A DNA stretch of 64,000 nucleotides from Myxococcales bacterium (lineage in GTDB: Bacteria; Myxococcota_A; Polyangia; Polyangiales; Houyiibacteriaceae), in the NCBI GenBank assembly GCA_029861865.1, contig JAOTYL010000016.1, forward strand, positions 1-64,000, given 5' to 3'. Shown in pieces: positions 16,552 to 25,319 of this stretch. The notes beneath the pieces were generated by a model, which worked only from the letters and a program-made list of their open reading frames with translations, had not been told where the DNA came from and did no database searches. The position numbers were made by a program, and so were the translations under genes. How positions within the stretch are numbered: the first letter of the stretch is position 1; every line of letters starts with the position of its first letter.

Positions 16552-17742
16552 GTGACGGATGTCTCCATACTTTGGCACCTACGCGGCTATGTAGGCTTCG
16601 ATGCCGAGTCTGCTCAAACGCTCCAGAGCTTGGGCCCAATGCTCCGTCCTCATTTCGCACGGATTGTTCAAGAGTTCTACGATGCCGTCCTCGCCGACCC
16701 TGGGGCAAAAGCCGTTTTGCGGGACGAAGCTCAGGTCGCCCGGCTGCGGGTGTCTTTGCACGATTGGCTCGATCGGTTGGTGACCGGACCCTACGACGAG
16801 GCGTACTTTGAAAAACGGGCGCGGATCGGCCGGATGCATGTCAAGGTCGGCCTCGACCAGCGTTACATGCTGGCGGCGATGAACTTGATTCGGACCGGGT
16901 TGCATCGGGCTGTCTCCGAAACGTCCGGGGGTACTCGAGCCTTCTTCGAACGGCACCAAGCCATCGATCAGATCTGCGATATCGAGCTCGCGATCATGCT
17001 CGAGACGTATCGCGAAGACTACATCCTCAAGAAGACCGCCGAGGTCGAGTCGTTGGCGGTCATGGGCAGGTTGACTGCGGGTTTGGCTCACGAAATTCGC
17101 AACCCACTCAATGCCGCAATGCTTCAACTCAATGTACTTGAACGCAACGCCAAGAGTGTCGGTGATGCTACGACTCGACGCAGAATCGAGCGACGTACCA
17201 ACATCGTCCAAGACGAGCTCAAGCGTCTGTCCATGCTGCTCGATGACTTCCTCAATCTAGCGAGAGCGCGGCGTTTTGAGCCGGTCCACTGTGATGCGAG
17301 CGAGCTCGTGAAAGAAGTGATCGAGCTTCGCGGTCCGGAGATCCAATCCCAGGGCATCGACATTACTTCGGATATCGACCGGAGTCCGGGCCTCCTCTTC
17401 GCGGAGCCTGACCGGCTCAAACAGGTCGTGAACAACTTGATCACCAACGCGGTCGAAGCCGTGATCGATTGCGAGTCACCCACGATTCGTGTGACGAGCC
17501 GTCGGTTGGATCGCGACCGTTGGGAGGTTGCAGTCATCGACAACGGCCCTGGCGTCGCGTTAGAGATCGCCGATAGCGCCTTCGAATCGTTTGTGACCAC
17601 CAAAGAGGCGGGCACCGGCTTGGGCCTCGCGATCGTGAAGCGCATCGTCGAGCTCCACGGGGGCGCTTCCCAGCTCACGCGAGCGTCCGGAGGCGGCACC
17701 CAAGCTTCCTTCTGGATTCCGTTGCGGCGGCGGTCGCGTTAG
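16552..17742 (+). CDS. Globin-coupled sensor histidine kinase
   Basis: A 396-residue soluble kinase. Residues 1-150 are a protoglobin-type sensor: the segment RARIGRMHVKVGLDQRYM contains the expected proximal heme ligand, about His96. Residues 160-396 are the kinase core: H-box AGLAHEIRNPLNAA (phospho-acceptor about His180), N-box NNLITNAVEA, G1 DNGPGV and G2 GTGLGLAI. No membrane segments are visible, so it senses a cytoplasmic gas, probably O2, possibly NO or CO. GTG start. It converges with the NtrC-type response regulator, their ends overlapping by four bases, and the two very probably form a pair. Confidence 0.93.
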   Translation: MTDVSILWHLRGYVGFDAESAQTLQSLGPMLRPHFARIVQEFYDAVLADPGAKAVLRDEAQVARLRVSLHDWLDRLVTGPYDEAYFEKRARIGRMHVKVGLDQRYMLAAMNLIRTGLHRAVSETSGGTRAFFERHQAIDQICDIELAIMLETYREDYILKKTAEVESLAVMGRLTAGLAHEIRNPLNAAMLQLNVLERNAKSVGDATTRRRIERRTNIVQDELKRLSMLLDDFLNLARARRFEPVHCDASELVKEVIELRGPEIQSQGIDITSDIDRSPGLLFAEPDRLKQVVNNLITNAVEAVIDCESPTIRVTSRRLDRDRWEVAVIDNGPGVALEIADSAFESFVTTKEAGTGLGLAIVKRIVELHGGASQLTRASGGGTQASFWIPLRRRSR

Positions 17743-19187
17743 TCGCCATCGGCTCGAGTCGGTGGTTGATAGCCCCACTCCTTGACGCGGTATTGGATCT
17801 TACGCTGACTGATCCCGAGAATTTCGGCCGCGCGAGATGTCGAGCCATCGACCGCATCCAAGGTCCGGAGGATCGCCATCCGCTCGAGCTCCGACATCGT
17901 GATACCGGGAATCAAGGCCAGCACCGAGCCGTTGTCCAACGTCGCGTGTGCCGAAGTCGGTAGGTCGTCGATGTCGATCAGTTCTCCCTCGCACATCACG
18001 ACGGCGCGCTCGATCGCGTTTTCGAGCTCTCGCACATTTCCCGGCCATGGATAGATCATGAGGTGTTGAAGCGCACGCTGCGTGAACCCGTTCACCTCAC
18101 GTTCGTTTTCTCGCGCGTACTTCCGAACGAATGTTTGGGCGAGTAGGGGAATGTCGCTTCGTCGAACGCGTAGCGGCGGCACGTCCAATTGGACGACCTT
18201 CAACCGGTAGTAGAGGTCCTCCCGGAAACGGCCCTCTTCGACGCCTTGCTTGAGATCGCGGTTGGTCGCTGCGACGACCCGAACGTCTACCTTGAGGGTC
18301 TCGTTGCCTCCAACTCGCTCGAACTCTCGTTCTTGGAGAAATCGAAGCAGCTTGATTTGCACACCTGCGGGAATCTCGCTGACTTCGTCGAGAAAGAGGG
18401 TGCCGCCATCGGCTTGGGTGAACCGTCCGTCGCGGCGGCCTACCGCACCGGTGAACGAGCCACGCTCGTGACCGAACAGCTCGGATTCGAGAAGGGTCTC
18501 ACTCAACGATGCGCAGTTCAAACGGACGAAAGGCTTGTCCTTACGTTGCGAGTTTTGGTGGATCGCGGAGGCAATGAGCTCCTTGCCGGTGCCGGTTTCA
18601 CCATGGATGAGGACCGTTGCTCGGCTGCGCGCTACCTGAGCGACATTCTTCATGAGCCGCTGCATCGATGGATGCTCGCCTAGAATGCTGTCGAACTGGA
18701 ATAGCTCGTCGACTCTCTCTCGAAGCTGCGCCGCCTCGCGGGAGAGACGCGCCCTCTCGAGACCGCGCCCGACGATCGCCGTGACCGCACTGAGCTCGAG
18801 AGGCTTGGTCAGATAGCTGTCCGCGCCGAGCTTGATCGCCTTGACCGCGGTATCGATGGTGGCAAAGGCGGTCATCACAATGAATGTCGCGTGGGGCGCG
18901 AGCGGGCGACCGTGCTCGATCAGCGCAAGACCGTCCATGCCTGGCATCTTCAGATCGGTCAGCACGACATCGGGATCGAACTGTTCGAGCTGAACGAGCC
19001 CAGTCCGGCCGTCCGCTGCCGTGCTCACCATGTAGCCGGCGTCTTCGAGCAACTCCGCGAGAGCGGTTCGGGCGTTCGCCTCGTCGTCGATCACCAATAT
19101 GCGCCCAGTCGAATCTGCCACAGTCAGTCTATGGTCTGGCAGACGCTGGCCCGTGGGCAACTCGGATGCGATGTTTGCGCTTGTCAT
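17739..19187 (-). CDS. NtrC-family sigma-54-dependent response regulator
   Basis: A 482-residue activator with three domains: a receiver at about 28-145 (acidic pocket VIDDE, phospho-Asp in [10 protein letters not shown] about D78, Lys in YLTKPLE), an AAA+ domain (Walker A GETGTGKE, loop GSFTGA in place of GAFTGA, Walker [10 protein letters not shown]), and a C-terminal Fis-type helix-turn-helix ([18 protein letters not shown]). It contacts sigma-54 RNA polymerase and drives open-complex formation. I chose ATG 19187, which has AGGAG just upstream; the longer frame would run through a near-perfect sigma-54 promoter. The partner kinase is the convergent globin-coupled gene. The regulator's own promoter has the regulon palindrome, suggesting autoactivation. 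Confidence 0.95.
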   Translation of the reverse strand: MTSANIASELPTGQRLPDHRLTVADSTGRILVIDDEANARTALAELLEDAGYMVSTAADGRTGLVQLEQFDPDVVLTDLKMPGMDGLALIEHGRPLAPHATFIVMTAFATIDTAVKAIKLGADSYLTKPLELSAVTAIVGRGLERARLSREAAQLRERVDELFQFDSILGEHPSMQRLMKNVAQVARSRATVLIHGETGTGKELIASAIHQNSQRKDKPFVRLNCASLSETLLESELFGHERGSFTGAVGRRDGRFTQADGGTLFLDEVSEIPAGVQIKLLRFLQEREFERVGGNETLKVDVRVVAATNRDLKQGVEEGRFREDLYYRLKVVQLDVPPLRVRRSDIPLLAQTFVRKYARENEREVNGFTQRALQHLMIYPWPGNVRELENAIERAVVMCEGELIDIDDLPTSAHATLDNGSVLALIPGITMSELERMAILRTLDAVDGSTSRAAEILGISQRKIQYRVKEWGYQPPTRADGD

Positions 19188-19200
19188 GCTTCTCCTACCA

Positions 19201-19216
19201 TGCAGGCTACGTGCCA
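19201..19216 (-). promoter_or_regulatory. Sigma-54 promoter of the regulator gene (TGGCACGTAGCCTGCA)
   Basis: Read on the minus strand, the -24 half is perfect and the -12 half (CTGCA) is a standard variant. Predicted start of transcription is 19190, three bases before the ATG. An AGGAG sequence lies between promoter and ATG and would be lost from such a transcript, so the exact start needs mapping. Confidence 0.75.
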
Positions 19217-19287
19217 AGGGATTCGGCGGTCGCCCCAGTTTTTCTTAGCTTTCAGACCTGGTGCGCGGCGCGGACATGAAAAAGATG

Positions 19288-19300
19288 CGCATCAGGTGCG
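19288..19300. promoter_or_regulatory. UAS palindrome CGCA-N5-TGCG (upstream of regulator gene)
   Basis: Perfect copy centred about 104 bp before the predicted regulator transcription start. It overlaps the 3' end of the convergently placed acyltransferase gene. A weaker TGCG half-site lies 35 bp closer to the promoter. Confidence 0.6.
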
Positions 19301-20737
19301 CGCCGAGGGCTCTTGGCCATCGGCGGCGCTCCGAGCTTCTAGGGTCCGCGCCTTGGCGAGCGTCTTGAGCTCATCGAACGAGGCCTCCAGATCCTCGACG
19401 AACTCGTGGACATCAGGGAAAGACTCCCAGTCCGCGTTGAACCCCCAGTAAAGCCCACCGCAGTAGCTGAACAGCGCGATCCCCAGGTTTTGGTTCTGCA
19501 TCAATGGGACCATGGGGTAGATCGCTTTGAGTGGCGCTCCGAGCATATACAGCGGAAAAGGTGGCCCCGGCACATTCGTGATGATCAAATTGTAAGTACG
19601 GATCCGCATCGCCGTTTTGAACAACTCCGATACGATTCGCTTGGTCGTGAGGTCGGCGACCTCTTCGATGAGCTCCGCCCCTCCCGTTTGATTCGATTCG
19701 TGCTTCAGCGCGGTGGTGACACGGACCACTTTCTCGAGCCGACGAAGTGGATCGGGCTCGGACACGGGCAGATCGGCGAGGAGCATCGCAACATGGTTTC
19801 CGCCCGACAGGCCCCCCGCTTTTCGAATGTTGACCGGAAGCACGCTTCGGAAGCGCTCGATGCCGTCGACATCCGTCTTTCGCCGCTGAAGAAACCGACG
19901 CACCGCGCCGGTCGTAGCGGTGACCACCACGTCGTTGATGGTGCCGCCTAGTGCTTTCTTGATCGATTTGACGTCGGCGAGATCGAAGCTCGTCCAGTCA
20001 AAGCGCCGGTAGGGGCTGATGTCCTGCTCGGTAAAAGGGGTGCGCGGGGTGGGCTTGAGCCCGGAACGAAGCACGCTTTCGAGGCCTCTCAGATTCTCCC
20101 GAACGCGCGGCGCGTAACCCGCGAGCTTGCGCATACCATCGATGCGGTGCCTCACCTCGTCGCGCAGGAGCGCAACTCGGCTTGGAGCCGGGCGCGCCTG
20201 CCAACCTGCGGGCTCGCGAACGGTGGCATCGGGAGTGGGCTGGAGGAGCGCTTGGAGCAGCTGCACCCCCGCGACGCCGTCCACCATGCAATGGTGTGTC
20301 TTCACGATGAGGGCGAACATTTCGTTTTCGACGCCCTCGACAGCCCAGAACTCCCAAAGTGGCCGGCTTCGGTCCAGATGTTGGGAAAAGAGGCGCCCGA
20401 CCAATCGCTTGAGGGTGCGCTCATCTCCTGGGAGCGGCAGGCGAGTGTGGCGCAAGTGAAACCGCATGTTGAAGCGGTCGTCGTCGATCCAAACCGGGTG
20501 CTCGAGCCCCGGGACCCATTCCAGGCGCTGCCGGTAGCGCGGAATGCTGTCGAGGGCGGCCTCGGTGTATAGGGTCAGGCGCTCGAAATCGAGTCCGCCA
20601 TGCTCGAGCTGCAGCGGCTTGGCATCGAACAGAAGGGCAGCCCCCACGTGCATGGGCGCGGCTCTACTCTCGATATCGAGAAAGGTAGCGTCGAGCGCAC
20701 TCAAGCGCTCAAAAAATGGCGTTCGCTTGGCTGTCAC
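19292..20737 (-). CDS. Wax ester synthase/diacylglycerol acyltransferase (WS/DGAT)
   Basis: Makes storage lipid by transferring acyl groups from acyl-CoA to fatty alcohol or diacylglycerol. The 481-residue length is typical. The catalytic motif is THHCMVDG (His about 148-149, Asp about 152). The N-terminal RLSALDATFLDIE and the late PGPPFPLYMLGAP with NADWESFPDVHEF are family landmarks. GTG start at 20737, because the conserved N-terminus begins soon after and no closer ATG exists. A sigma-54-like element ends 14 bases before the GTG. The divergent neighbour is a CBS protein. Storage lipid synthesis fits a dormancy-type regulon, as Tgs1 does in mycobacteria. Confidence 0.92.
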   Translation of the reverse strand: MTAKRTPFFERLSALDATFLDIESRAAPMHVGAALLFDAKPLQLEHGGLDFERLTLYTEAALDSIPRYRQRLEWVPGLEHPVWIDDDRFNMRFHLRHTRLPLPGDERTLKRLVGRLFSQHLDRSRPLWEFWAVEGVENEMFALIVKTHHCMVDGVAGVQLLQALLQPTPDATVREPAGWQARPAPSRVALLRDEVRHRIDGMRKLAGYAPRVRENLRGLESVLRSGLKPTPRTPFTEQDISPYRRFDWTSFDLADVKSIKKALGGTINDVVVTATTGAVRRFLQRRKTDVDGIERFRSVLPVNIRKAGGLSGGNHVAMLLADLPVSEPDPLRRLEKVVRVTTALKHESNQTGGAELIEEVADLTTKRIVSELFKTAMRIRTYNLIITNVPGPPFPLYMLGAPLKAIYPMVPLMQNQNLGIALFSYCGGLYWGFNADWESFPDVHEFVEDLEASFDELKTLAKARTLEARSAADGQEPSART

Positions 20738-20750
20738 GCATGGTTTTCGT

Positions 20751-20766
20751 AGCAAGATGCGCGCCC
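20751..20766 (-). promoter_or_regulatory. Probable sigma-54 promoter of WS/DGAT (GGGCGCGCATCTTGCT)
   Basis: The -12 half TTGCT is perfect and GG-N10-GC spacing holds; the -24 half has two mismatches. Predicted transcription start is about 20740, giving a three-base leader to the GTG. Confidence 0.55.
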
Positions 20767-20808
20767 GCCCCGATGGCAGTATTGTCCGGTTTGCCCCAAG
20801 CCCGCTGG

Positions 20809-20821
20809 CGCACAATATGCG
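20809..20821. promoter_or_regulatory. UAS palindrome CGCA-N5-TGCG between WS/DGAT and CBS genes
   Basis: Perfect copy lying midway between two divergent sigma-54-like promoters, about 75 bp from one start and 80 bp from the other. A two-mismatch copy (CGAA-GAGAA-TGCA) lies exactly 30 bp away at 20839-20851. Confidence 0.65.
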
Positions 20822-20868
20822 TCAAGTCGCGGGGTTAACGAAGAGAATGCATAATCGCTGGAAAACCC

Positions 20869-20884
20869 TGGCATGGAACGTGCC
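20869..20884 (+). promoter_or_regulatory. Sigma-54 promoter of CBS gene (TGGCATGGAACGTGCC)
   Basis: GG-N10-GC spacing and a good -24 half; the -12 half GTGCC is weaker. Predicted transcription start 20895 leaves a 28-base leader that contains GAGGAGG. Confidence 0.65.
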
Positions 20885-20922
20885 TTGTCTCATAGGCGTA
20901 GAGTAGAGGAGGTGAGCAACCC

Positions 20923-21354
20923 ATGACCCAGCTCTTGGTCCGGGATTTGATGAGCGAGCCGGTGAAGACAGTGGGGCCGACGCGCCCGCTTCGGGAAGTG
21001 ATTCGGTTGATGGAAGAGGGCCACATCCGGCACGTCCCGGTCGTCGACGAAAATCACCGACTGCTCGGGATCGTGTCACATCGAGATGTGCTGCGAAGTC
21101 AGGAAGGCTCGTTGTCGGGCGCGCCAACCGTCGAGCAGTCCCACATGAACCGGTGGATCGAGGCTCGCTGGCTGATGACAAAGGAAGTCCGGACAGTCAA
21201 TCCCGATACATCGGCCCTCGAAGCGGCATTGACTATGCGTTCCCACGGGTATGGCTGTGTTCCGGTAGTCGAGCGTGGGGTCCTGGTCGGGATGGTCACC
21301 GAGGCGGATTTCGTCGAGTACGCGATCCAGTCGCTTTCGGACCCTGGCGCCTAA
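20923..21354 (+). CDS. CBS-pair protein
   Basis: A 143-residue protein consisting of two CBS motifs (residues about 8-62 and 83-138): VRDLMSEPVKTVGPTRPL with HVPVVDENHRLLGIVSHRDVL, then WLMTKEVRTVNPDTSALEAA with CVPVVERGVLVGMVTEADFV. Such stand-alone pairs bind adenine nucleotides and are typical dormancy-regulon proteins, for example Hrp1 in mycobacteria. A strong ribosome-binding site (GAGGAGG) precedes the ATG. It lies 48 bases before the tandem USP gene, with both divergent from WS/DGAT. Confidence 0.93.
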   Translation: MTQLLVRDLMSEPVKTVGPTRPLREVIRLMEEGHIRHVPVVDENHRLLGIVSHRDVLRSQEGSLSGAPTVEQSHMNRWIEARWLMTKEVRTVNPDTSALEAALTMRSHGYGCVPVVERGVLVGMVTEADFVEYAIQSLSDPGA

Positions 21355-21373
21355 GCGATGCAGATCCGGGGTC

Positions 21374-21389
21374 TGGCACGGGGTTTGCT
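21374..21389 (+). promoter_or_regulatory. Near-perfect sigma-54 promoter of tandem USP gene (TGGCACGGGGTTTGCT)
   Basis: Matches TGGCACG-N4-TTGCW at every consensus position. Predicted start of transcription is about 21400, three bases before the ATG, giving an essentially leaderless transcript. I found no CGCA-N5-TGCG palindrome in the preceding 200 bases; the nearest is at 20809. Confidence 0.85.
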
Positions 21390-21402
21390 GCGAATTTGAG
21401 CC

Positions 21403-22311
21403 ATGGCGATCAGAACGGCGATTAAGACGATTGTGGTGGGCACCGACCTCGGCGAGTCAGGCCGACGCGCCCTACAACTGGCGGTTCCGACGGCATTAGC
21501 CACCGAGGCAACGCTTTGGCTGGTGCACGCCAACGAAATCGGTTTGGACCATGCGTGGCCGGATCTTCCTTTCGGCGCGAGGTCCGCCGCCCACGCGCTT
21601 CGAGAGCGTTTCAAAGGTCGGTTCGAAAACTGCATGCAGATGTTAGAGGACGAGCGTCGTCGCTGTGAGGAAGCAGGCGTTGCTTGTCACACCTCGTGCG
21701 AGGAAGGGCAGCCGTGGGAAACGATCCTTCGTACTGCGGTGGCGGTGAACGCCGATCTGATCGCAGTGGGTGACCCCGCCGGCGCCGTGGGTCTGCCTGA
21801 GCGGCTTCTCGGCACTACCGCTGAGCGGGTCGTCCGACAGGCGCCGTGCTCGGTCGTCGTCGCATGCGGCCGCGTTCAAAAGAGCTACCAGGGCGCGCGA
21901 ATCGCCGTCGGTGTGGATTTCTCGGTACACGGCATCGAAGCGGTTCGTTGGGCCCGAGATGTTGCGGCAGCTGTCGAGGGCGAGGTGGTGCTTCTTCACG
22001 TGGTTCCGCATCCGATCATGGAAAGCGTCCTACCGCGCGAGTGGCCAAGCGTTCTCGAGGGGCTTGCTTCGGCTGCGCGGTCGCGACTCGAGCAGCTTAT
22101 CGTGAGCGAAGGCTTGCACCCCGACACCAAGGTGCAGGTGCTCGATGGGTCGATCGGAAAGAAGGTGTGCAATGCAGCCGCCGATCACCAGGCGGATCTG
22201 TTGTTCGTGGGGTCGCGTGGTCAGGGAAGGCTCCGGGGTATGATGTTGGGCAGCACGCCTCAATACTGTCTCCGCTATTCTCCCGTCCCAGTGCTGGCAG
22301 TCCGGCCGTAA
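21403..22311 (+). CDS. Tandem-domain universal stress protein
   Basis: A 302-residue protein with two USP domains: residues about 5-155 begin TIVVGTDLGESGRRAL, and residues 165-302 begin IAVGVDFSVHGIEAVRWA. The second domain ends with LLFVGSRGQGRLRGMMLGSTPQYCL, a G-x2-G-x9-G-S-like nucleotide-binding loop. The first has DPAGAVGLPERLLGTTAERV in that place, which is less canonical. It probably senses or binds ATP. No Shine-Dalgarno sequence is visible, in keeping with the leaderless promoter geometry. Confidence 0.92.
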   Translation: MAIRTAIKTIVVGTDLGESGRRALQLAVPTALATEATLWLVHANEIGLDHAWPDLPFGARSAAHALRERFKGRFENCMQMLEDERRRCEEAGVACHTSCEEGQPWETILRTAVAVNADLIAVGDPAGAVGLPERLLGTTAERVVRQAPCSVVVACGRVQKSYQGARIAVGVDFSVHGIEAVRWARDVAAAVEGEVVLLHVVPHPIMESVLPREWPSVLEGLASAARSRLEQLIVSEGLHPDTKVQVLDGSIGKKVCNAAADHQADLLFVGSRGQGRLRGMMLGSTPQYCLRYSPVPVLAVRP

Positions 22312-22318
22312 CCCGATC

Positions 22319-23857
22319 TCAGGAAAAGAGCTGCTCGATACGCCTCTGAGTTTCGAGGGGGGTTCGAGACGTGTCGAGACGCTCGTGCTCGGCTCCGGGG
22401 AGCTCGACTACAGGCTCGTATTTCTTCGCGAACTCATCGAATAGGGCAGAGCGCGCATCGCTTTCGTGCGGTCCACCACGTTCGCGTTGCTTCAAGCGGG
22501 CGAGGCAAACTTGGCGCGGGGAAACGCACTCCACGAACGTGAATGGAACACCACGCTGTGACGCGAGTTCGTGAATCGACTGCCGCATGGCGCGCGTTCG
22601 AAACGACGCGTCGACGACGACGGGACGCCCCGAGTCGACGACGACTCCAGCCCGGCGTAGGAGCTCATCATACACTTCGTGGGTGGACTTTTCCGAATAA
22701 GGCCCCGACCAGACGTCGCTCTTCATCGTTTCGGTAGGGCTCGTGCCCCTCAGGCGCTTTCGCGTTCGATCGGAGCTGATGACCGGCGCCGCCAAAAGCT
22801 CTCCGATCGCGTCCGCCGCGGTGCTCTTGCCGCTCGCGATCATCCCGCCGACGGCGACTACTCGCGGGCTCACGAGCGGAGGTCTTTCGAAGGCTAGCGA
22901 CAACACGAAGTAGCGCCGGGCCTCCCGCCCTGCGCGGTCTCGCGCCTTTAGAGAGGCTTCTGCGTCCGCGGCAAAGATCGCCGAGACCTTTCCACGGACG
23001 AAGGCTCGATAGCTCTCATAGAAATTGACCACCGAGTAAAGATCGTAGTCATCGGACTGCCGCGCGTAACCGGCAAGAAGCCTTTCCGCGAGGTCGACGT
23101 GCCCGTGCCAGGCGAAGTCCATCGAAAGAAACGCGATGTCTGCGCAGACATCGGCGTAACGAAAGCGTTCGTTGAACTCGATGCAGTCGATGATCGCAAT
23201 AGAGTCGTCACCTCCGAAGTACACGTGTTCGAGCCGCAGGTCGCCGTGCCCGTCCCGAACACGGCCTGCGGCCACGCGCGCTGCAAAGCGGGCTTCGTCC
23301 TCCAGGGTGGCGAGCTGCCAAGCCTCCACTTCACGGGCCTCGTCCGCACTGAGGTATTCGTGAATCACTCCGCGCGTCTGTTCGAAATTTTCACGAACGT
23401 TGCGACGGATCACCTCTACCTGTCCGTACCGCGAAGTCTCTGCGTCACAGCGAGCGCCTGCATGGAAAGTGACGATATGCGAAGCGAGCCGGTCCACGTC
23501 TTTTGGCTGGAGCTCACCCGCTTGAAGCAATACATCGGCCCGCTGGTCGTCAGGGAGTCGTCTCATGTGAACGGCCCAATCGACTATTTCGCCGTCTCCG
23601 GACAAGCGGTGGACCCCGGATGCACTTCGCGTAACCGGTACGACGCCCAGATAGACATCGGTCGCCAGTCTCGCGTTGAGTTGAACTTCCGCGTGACACG
23701 CATGGCGTCGCTTTTCGATCGTCGTGAAGTCGAGAAAGCCGAGGTTCACGGGGCGCTTGATCTTGAAGACCTCAGTATCGCCCAAGAACACCCACGAAAT
23801 GTGAGTTTCGATCAACTCGAGGCCGGTGGCTTCGAGGTCGGCTTTCAGCTTTTCCAT
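22319..23857 (-). CDS. Bifunctional aminoglycoside-phosphotransferase-like / P-loop kinase protein
   Basis: A 512-residue two-domain protein. Residues 1-320 resemble an aminoglycoside phosphotransferase-type kinase: HISWVFLGDTEVFKIKRPVNLGF at the start (landmark KIKRPVNLGFLDF), catalytic HGDLRLEHVYF and metal-binding IAIIDCIEFNERF. Residues 335-512 are a P-loop kinase: VAVGGMIASGKSTAADAIG (Walker A). This fusion is widespread and its substrates are unknown; it is not evidence for antibiotic resistance. It converges with the USP gene (7-base gap) and is divergent from the host-attachment-like gene. Confidence 0.88.
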   Translation of the reverse strand: MEKLKADLEATGLELIETHISWVFLGDTEVFKIKRPVNLGFLDFTTIEKRRHACHAEVQLNARLATDVYLGVVPVTRSASGVHRLSGDGEIVDWAVHMRRLPDDQRADVLLQAGELQPKDVDRLASHIVTFHAGARCDAETSRYGQVEVIRRNVRENFEQTRGVIHEYLSADEAREVEAWQLATLEDEARFAARVAAGRVRDGHGDLRLEHVYFGGDDSIAIIDCIEFNERFRYADVCADIAFLSMDFAWHGHVDLAERLLAGYARQSDDYDLYSVVNFYESYRAFVRGKVSAIFAADAEASLKARDRAGREARRYFVLSLAFERPPLVSPRVVAVGGMIASGKSTAADAIGELLAAPVISSDRTRKRLRGTSPTETMKSDVWSGPYSEKSTHEVYDELLRRAGVVVDSGRPVVVDASFRTRAMRQSIHELASQRGVPFTFVECVSPRQVCLARLKQRERGGPHESDARSALFDEFAKKYEPVVELPGAEHERLDTSRTPLETQRRIEQLFS

Positions 23858-23942
23858 GGCGTCCGTATGCTGGACGACACCATACCAGTCGAACGCAAAT
23901 CACGTCGACGCGACGCATTTCTCGCGCAGCTCGTACTGTCGA

Positions 23943-23955
23943 CGCAGCGCTTGCG
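23943..23955. promoter_or_regulatory. UAS palindrome CGCA-N5-TGCG upstream of host-attachment-like gene
   Basis: Perfect copy centred about 93 bp before predicted start 24042. A one-mismatch copy (CGCA-TTTCT-CGCG) lies 29 bp further upstream at 23914-23926. Confidence 0.65.
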
Positions 23956-24015
23956 CTACGATCATCCCCGCGACCTCCAAGGACGGGTTCCTGTGGCGCG
24001 AAGGCCGACTTCAAT

Positions 24016-24031
24016 GGGCACGGCCTTTGCT
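24016..24031 (+). promoter_or_regulatory. Sigma-54 promoter (GGGCACGGCCTTTGCT)
   Basis: Only the first base differs from TGGCACG-N4-TTGCW. Predicted transcription start about 24042 leaves a 13-base leader containing GAAGGG. Confidence 0.8.
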
Positions 24032-24054
24032 TAGGTAGGATCGAAGGGTTCGAC

Positions 24055-24504
24055 ATGGCAACGACATGGGTATTGGTTGCACACGGGGCAGGTGCTCGTG
24101 TGTTTGAGAATTTGGGGCCCGGGAAGGGGTTACGGCTGTTGGAGGGGATCGACCACCCAGAAGGGCGCCTCCAGGACGGTGATTTCGACGCAGATCGGCC
24201 TGGGCGATCGTTTCGGCGGGATGCGGGGGACGCTCGGCGGGCCGCCATGAGCCGTTCCGAGGGGCCTCACGAGCGCGCGGTTTCCGATTTTGCGCGGGAA
24301 TTGGCCAGCAGGTTGCGGCAGGCTCGCACCACGGGTCAGTACGACCGTCTGGTGCTCGTCGCTCCTCCAAAGTTCCTGGGGCTGCTGCGGTCTTCACTCG
24401 ATGCGCCGACTGAGCGGTGCGTCGTCGGAACGCTCGACAAGGATCTCGCTGCGAGCGACGAAGAAGAGCTCACCAGGCAGCTTGGTGAGGTGCTCGCGGT
24501 CTGA
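24055..24504 (+). CDS. Host-attachment-protein family (baeRF-like) protein
   Basis: A 149-residue protein of the family named after a plant-attachment phenotype, now viewed as release-factor-like (baeRF) or stress-associated. It begins TTWVLVAHGAGARVFEN, the family signature, and has a mid-protein RLVLVAPPKFLGLLRSSLD strand-loop and a C-terminal VVGTLDKDLAASDEEEL. It is followed after 43 bases by a CBS protein and probably shares its transcript. The actual function is not known. Confidence 0.85.
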   Translation: MATTWVLVAHGAGARVFENLGPGKGLRLLEGIDHPEGRLQDGDFDADRPGRSFRRDAGDARRAAMSRSEGPHERAVSDFARELASRLRQARTTGQYDRLVLVAPPKFLGLLRSSLDAPTERCVVGTLDKDLAASDEEELTRQLGEVLAV

Positions 24505-24547
24505 TTTTCAATCGTCTGCGAACAAATGACATAGGTGAGGTAAAGAG

Positions 24548-25312
24548 ATGGCCAACTTCGAAATGCCCGTAACCGAGTACATGAGCAGCCCCGTGGAGAC
24601 AATTCGCATCGGCGAAAGCTTGATCGCAGCCAATGAGTCGTTCTCGAAACAAGGGGTATCCGCCCTCGGCGTCGTCAACGATGAAGGGAAGCTCAAGGGT
24701 GTCGTTTCGCGAACCGACATCTTGCATGCAGCCGTTTTCACCGAGGGACAGACGTTCCGAGTGCCAGACCGGCCCGTCGAGGAAATCATGCAATCGCCGG
24801 CGATCCAGCTGACTCCCGACGATCCGCTCTCGGCCGCCGCCAAGGCAATGCTCAAACATCGTGTCCATAGAGTGTTCGTCACGCGCTCGGGGAAGCTGGA
24901 GGGCGTGGTGTCGACTCGTGACCTGATGCGTGCGGTTCGTGAGAAGCGCATCAAGACACCGATCGCCGAGATCGCGTCAAGCTCCGTGGTCAAAGTGAAG
25001 GCCGAGGACCCGATTGCACTGGCCGTCGACCGCCTCGATCTATCGAACAAGCACGGCCTCGTGGTGGTTGAGGGCGACTTCCCGGTGGGTATTTTCGATC
25101 AGGTGTGCGCGTTGGAGTCGCGCCGCCTGCCCCCACAGACCGCCGTCGAGCACGCCATGAACGTCCGCATTCTAATTCTACCTGCCGGCATCGGAATGGG
25201 TCGAGCCGCGGCGCAGGCCCTTGGGATGAACGTGCGCCGAATCCTGATCGAAAACCAACGGGGAGTGACTGGGATCGTAGGTGGATTAGACTTCGCAAGA
25301 GTCATGACGTAG
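24548..25312 (+). CDS. Multi-CBS-domain protein
   Basis: A 254-residue protein. Two clear CBS motifs lie at residues 5-60 (VTEYMSSPVETIRIGESL, GVVNDEGKLKGVVSRTDIL) and 78-132 (VEEIMQSPAIQLTPDDPL, FVTRSGKLEGVVSTRDLM). A third and fourth weaker pair fill 140-254 (ASSSVVKVKAEDPI; RRILIENQRGVTGIVGGLDF). It is likely a soluble adenylate sensor. AGGTGAGG-type ribosome-binding sequence precedes the ATG. It is probably transcribed from the sigma-54 promoter at 24016. A hexamer array and four-helix-bundle module follow. Confidence 0.9.
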   Translation: MANFEMPVTEYMSSPVETIRIGESLIAANESFSKQGVSALGVVNDEGKLKGVVSRTDILHAAVFTEGQTFRVPDRPVEEIMQSPAIQLTPDDPLSAAAKAMLKHRVHRVFVTRSGKLEGVVSTRDLMRAVREKRIKTPIAEIASSSVVKVKAEDPIALAVDRLDLSNKHGLVVVEGDFPVGIFDQVCALESRRLPPQTAVEHAMNVRILILPAGIGMGRAAAQALGMNVRRILIENQRGVTGIVGGLDFARVMT

Positions 25313-25319
25313 CTGGCTC

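Noticed and set aside
17739-19217. Longer start (19217) for the NtrC-type regulator
   Set aside because: It would include the sigma-54 promoter; ATG 19187 has an AGGAG and precedes the receiver domain.
22319-23857. Aminoglycoside resistance gene
   Set aside because: The phosphotransferase-like domain is fused to a P-loop kinase in a widespread family of unknown substrate; nothing indicates drug modification.
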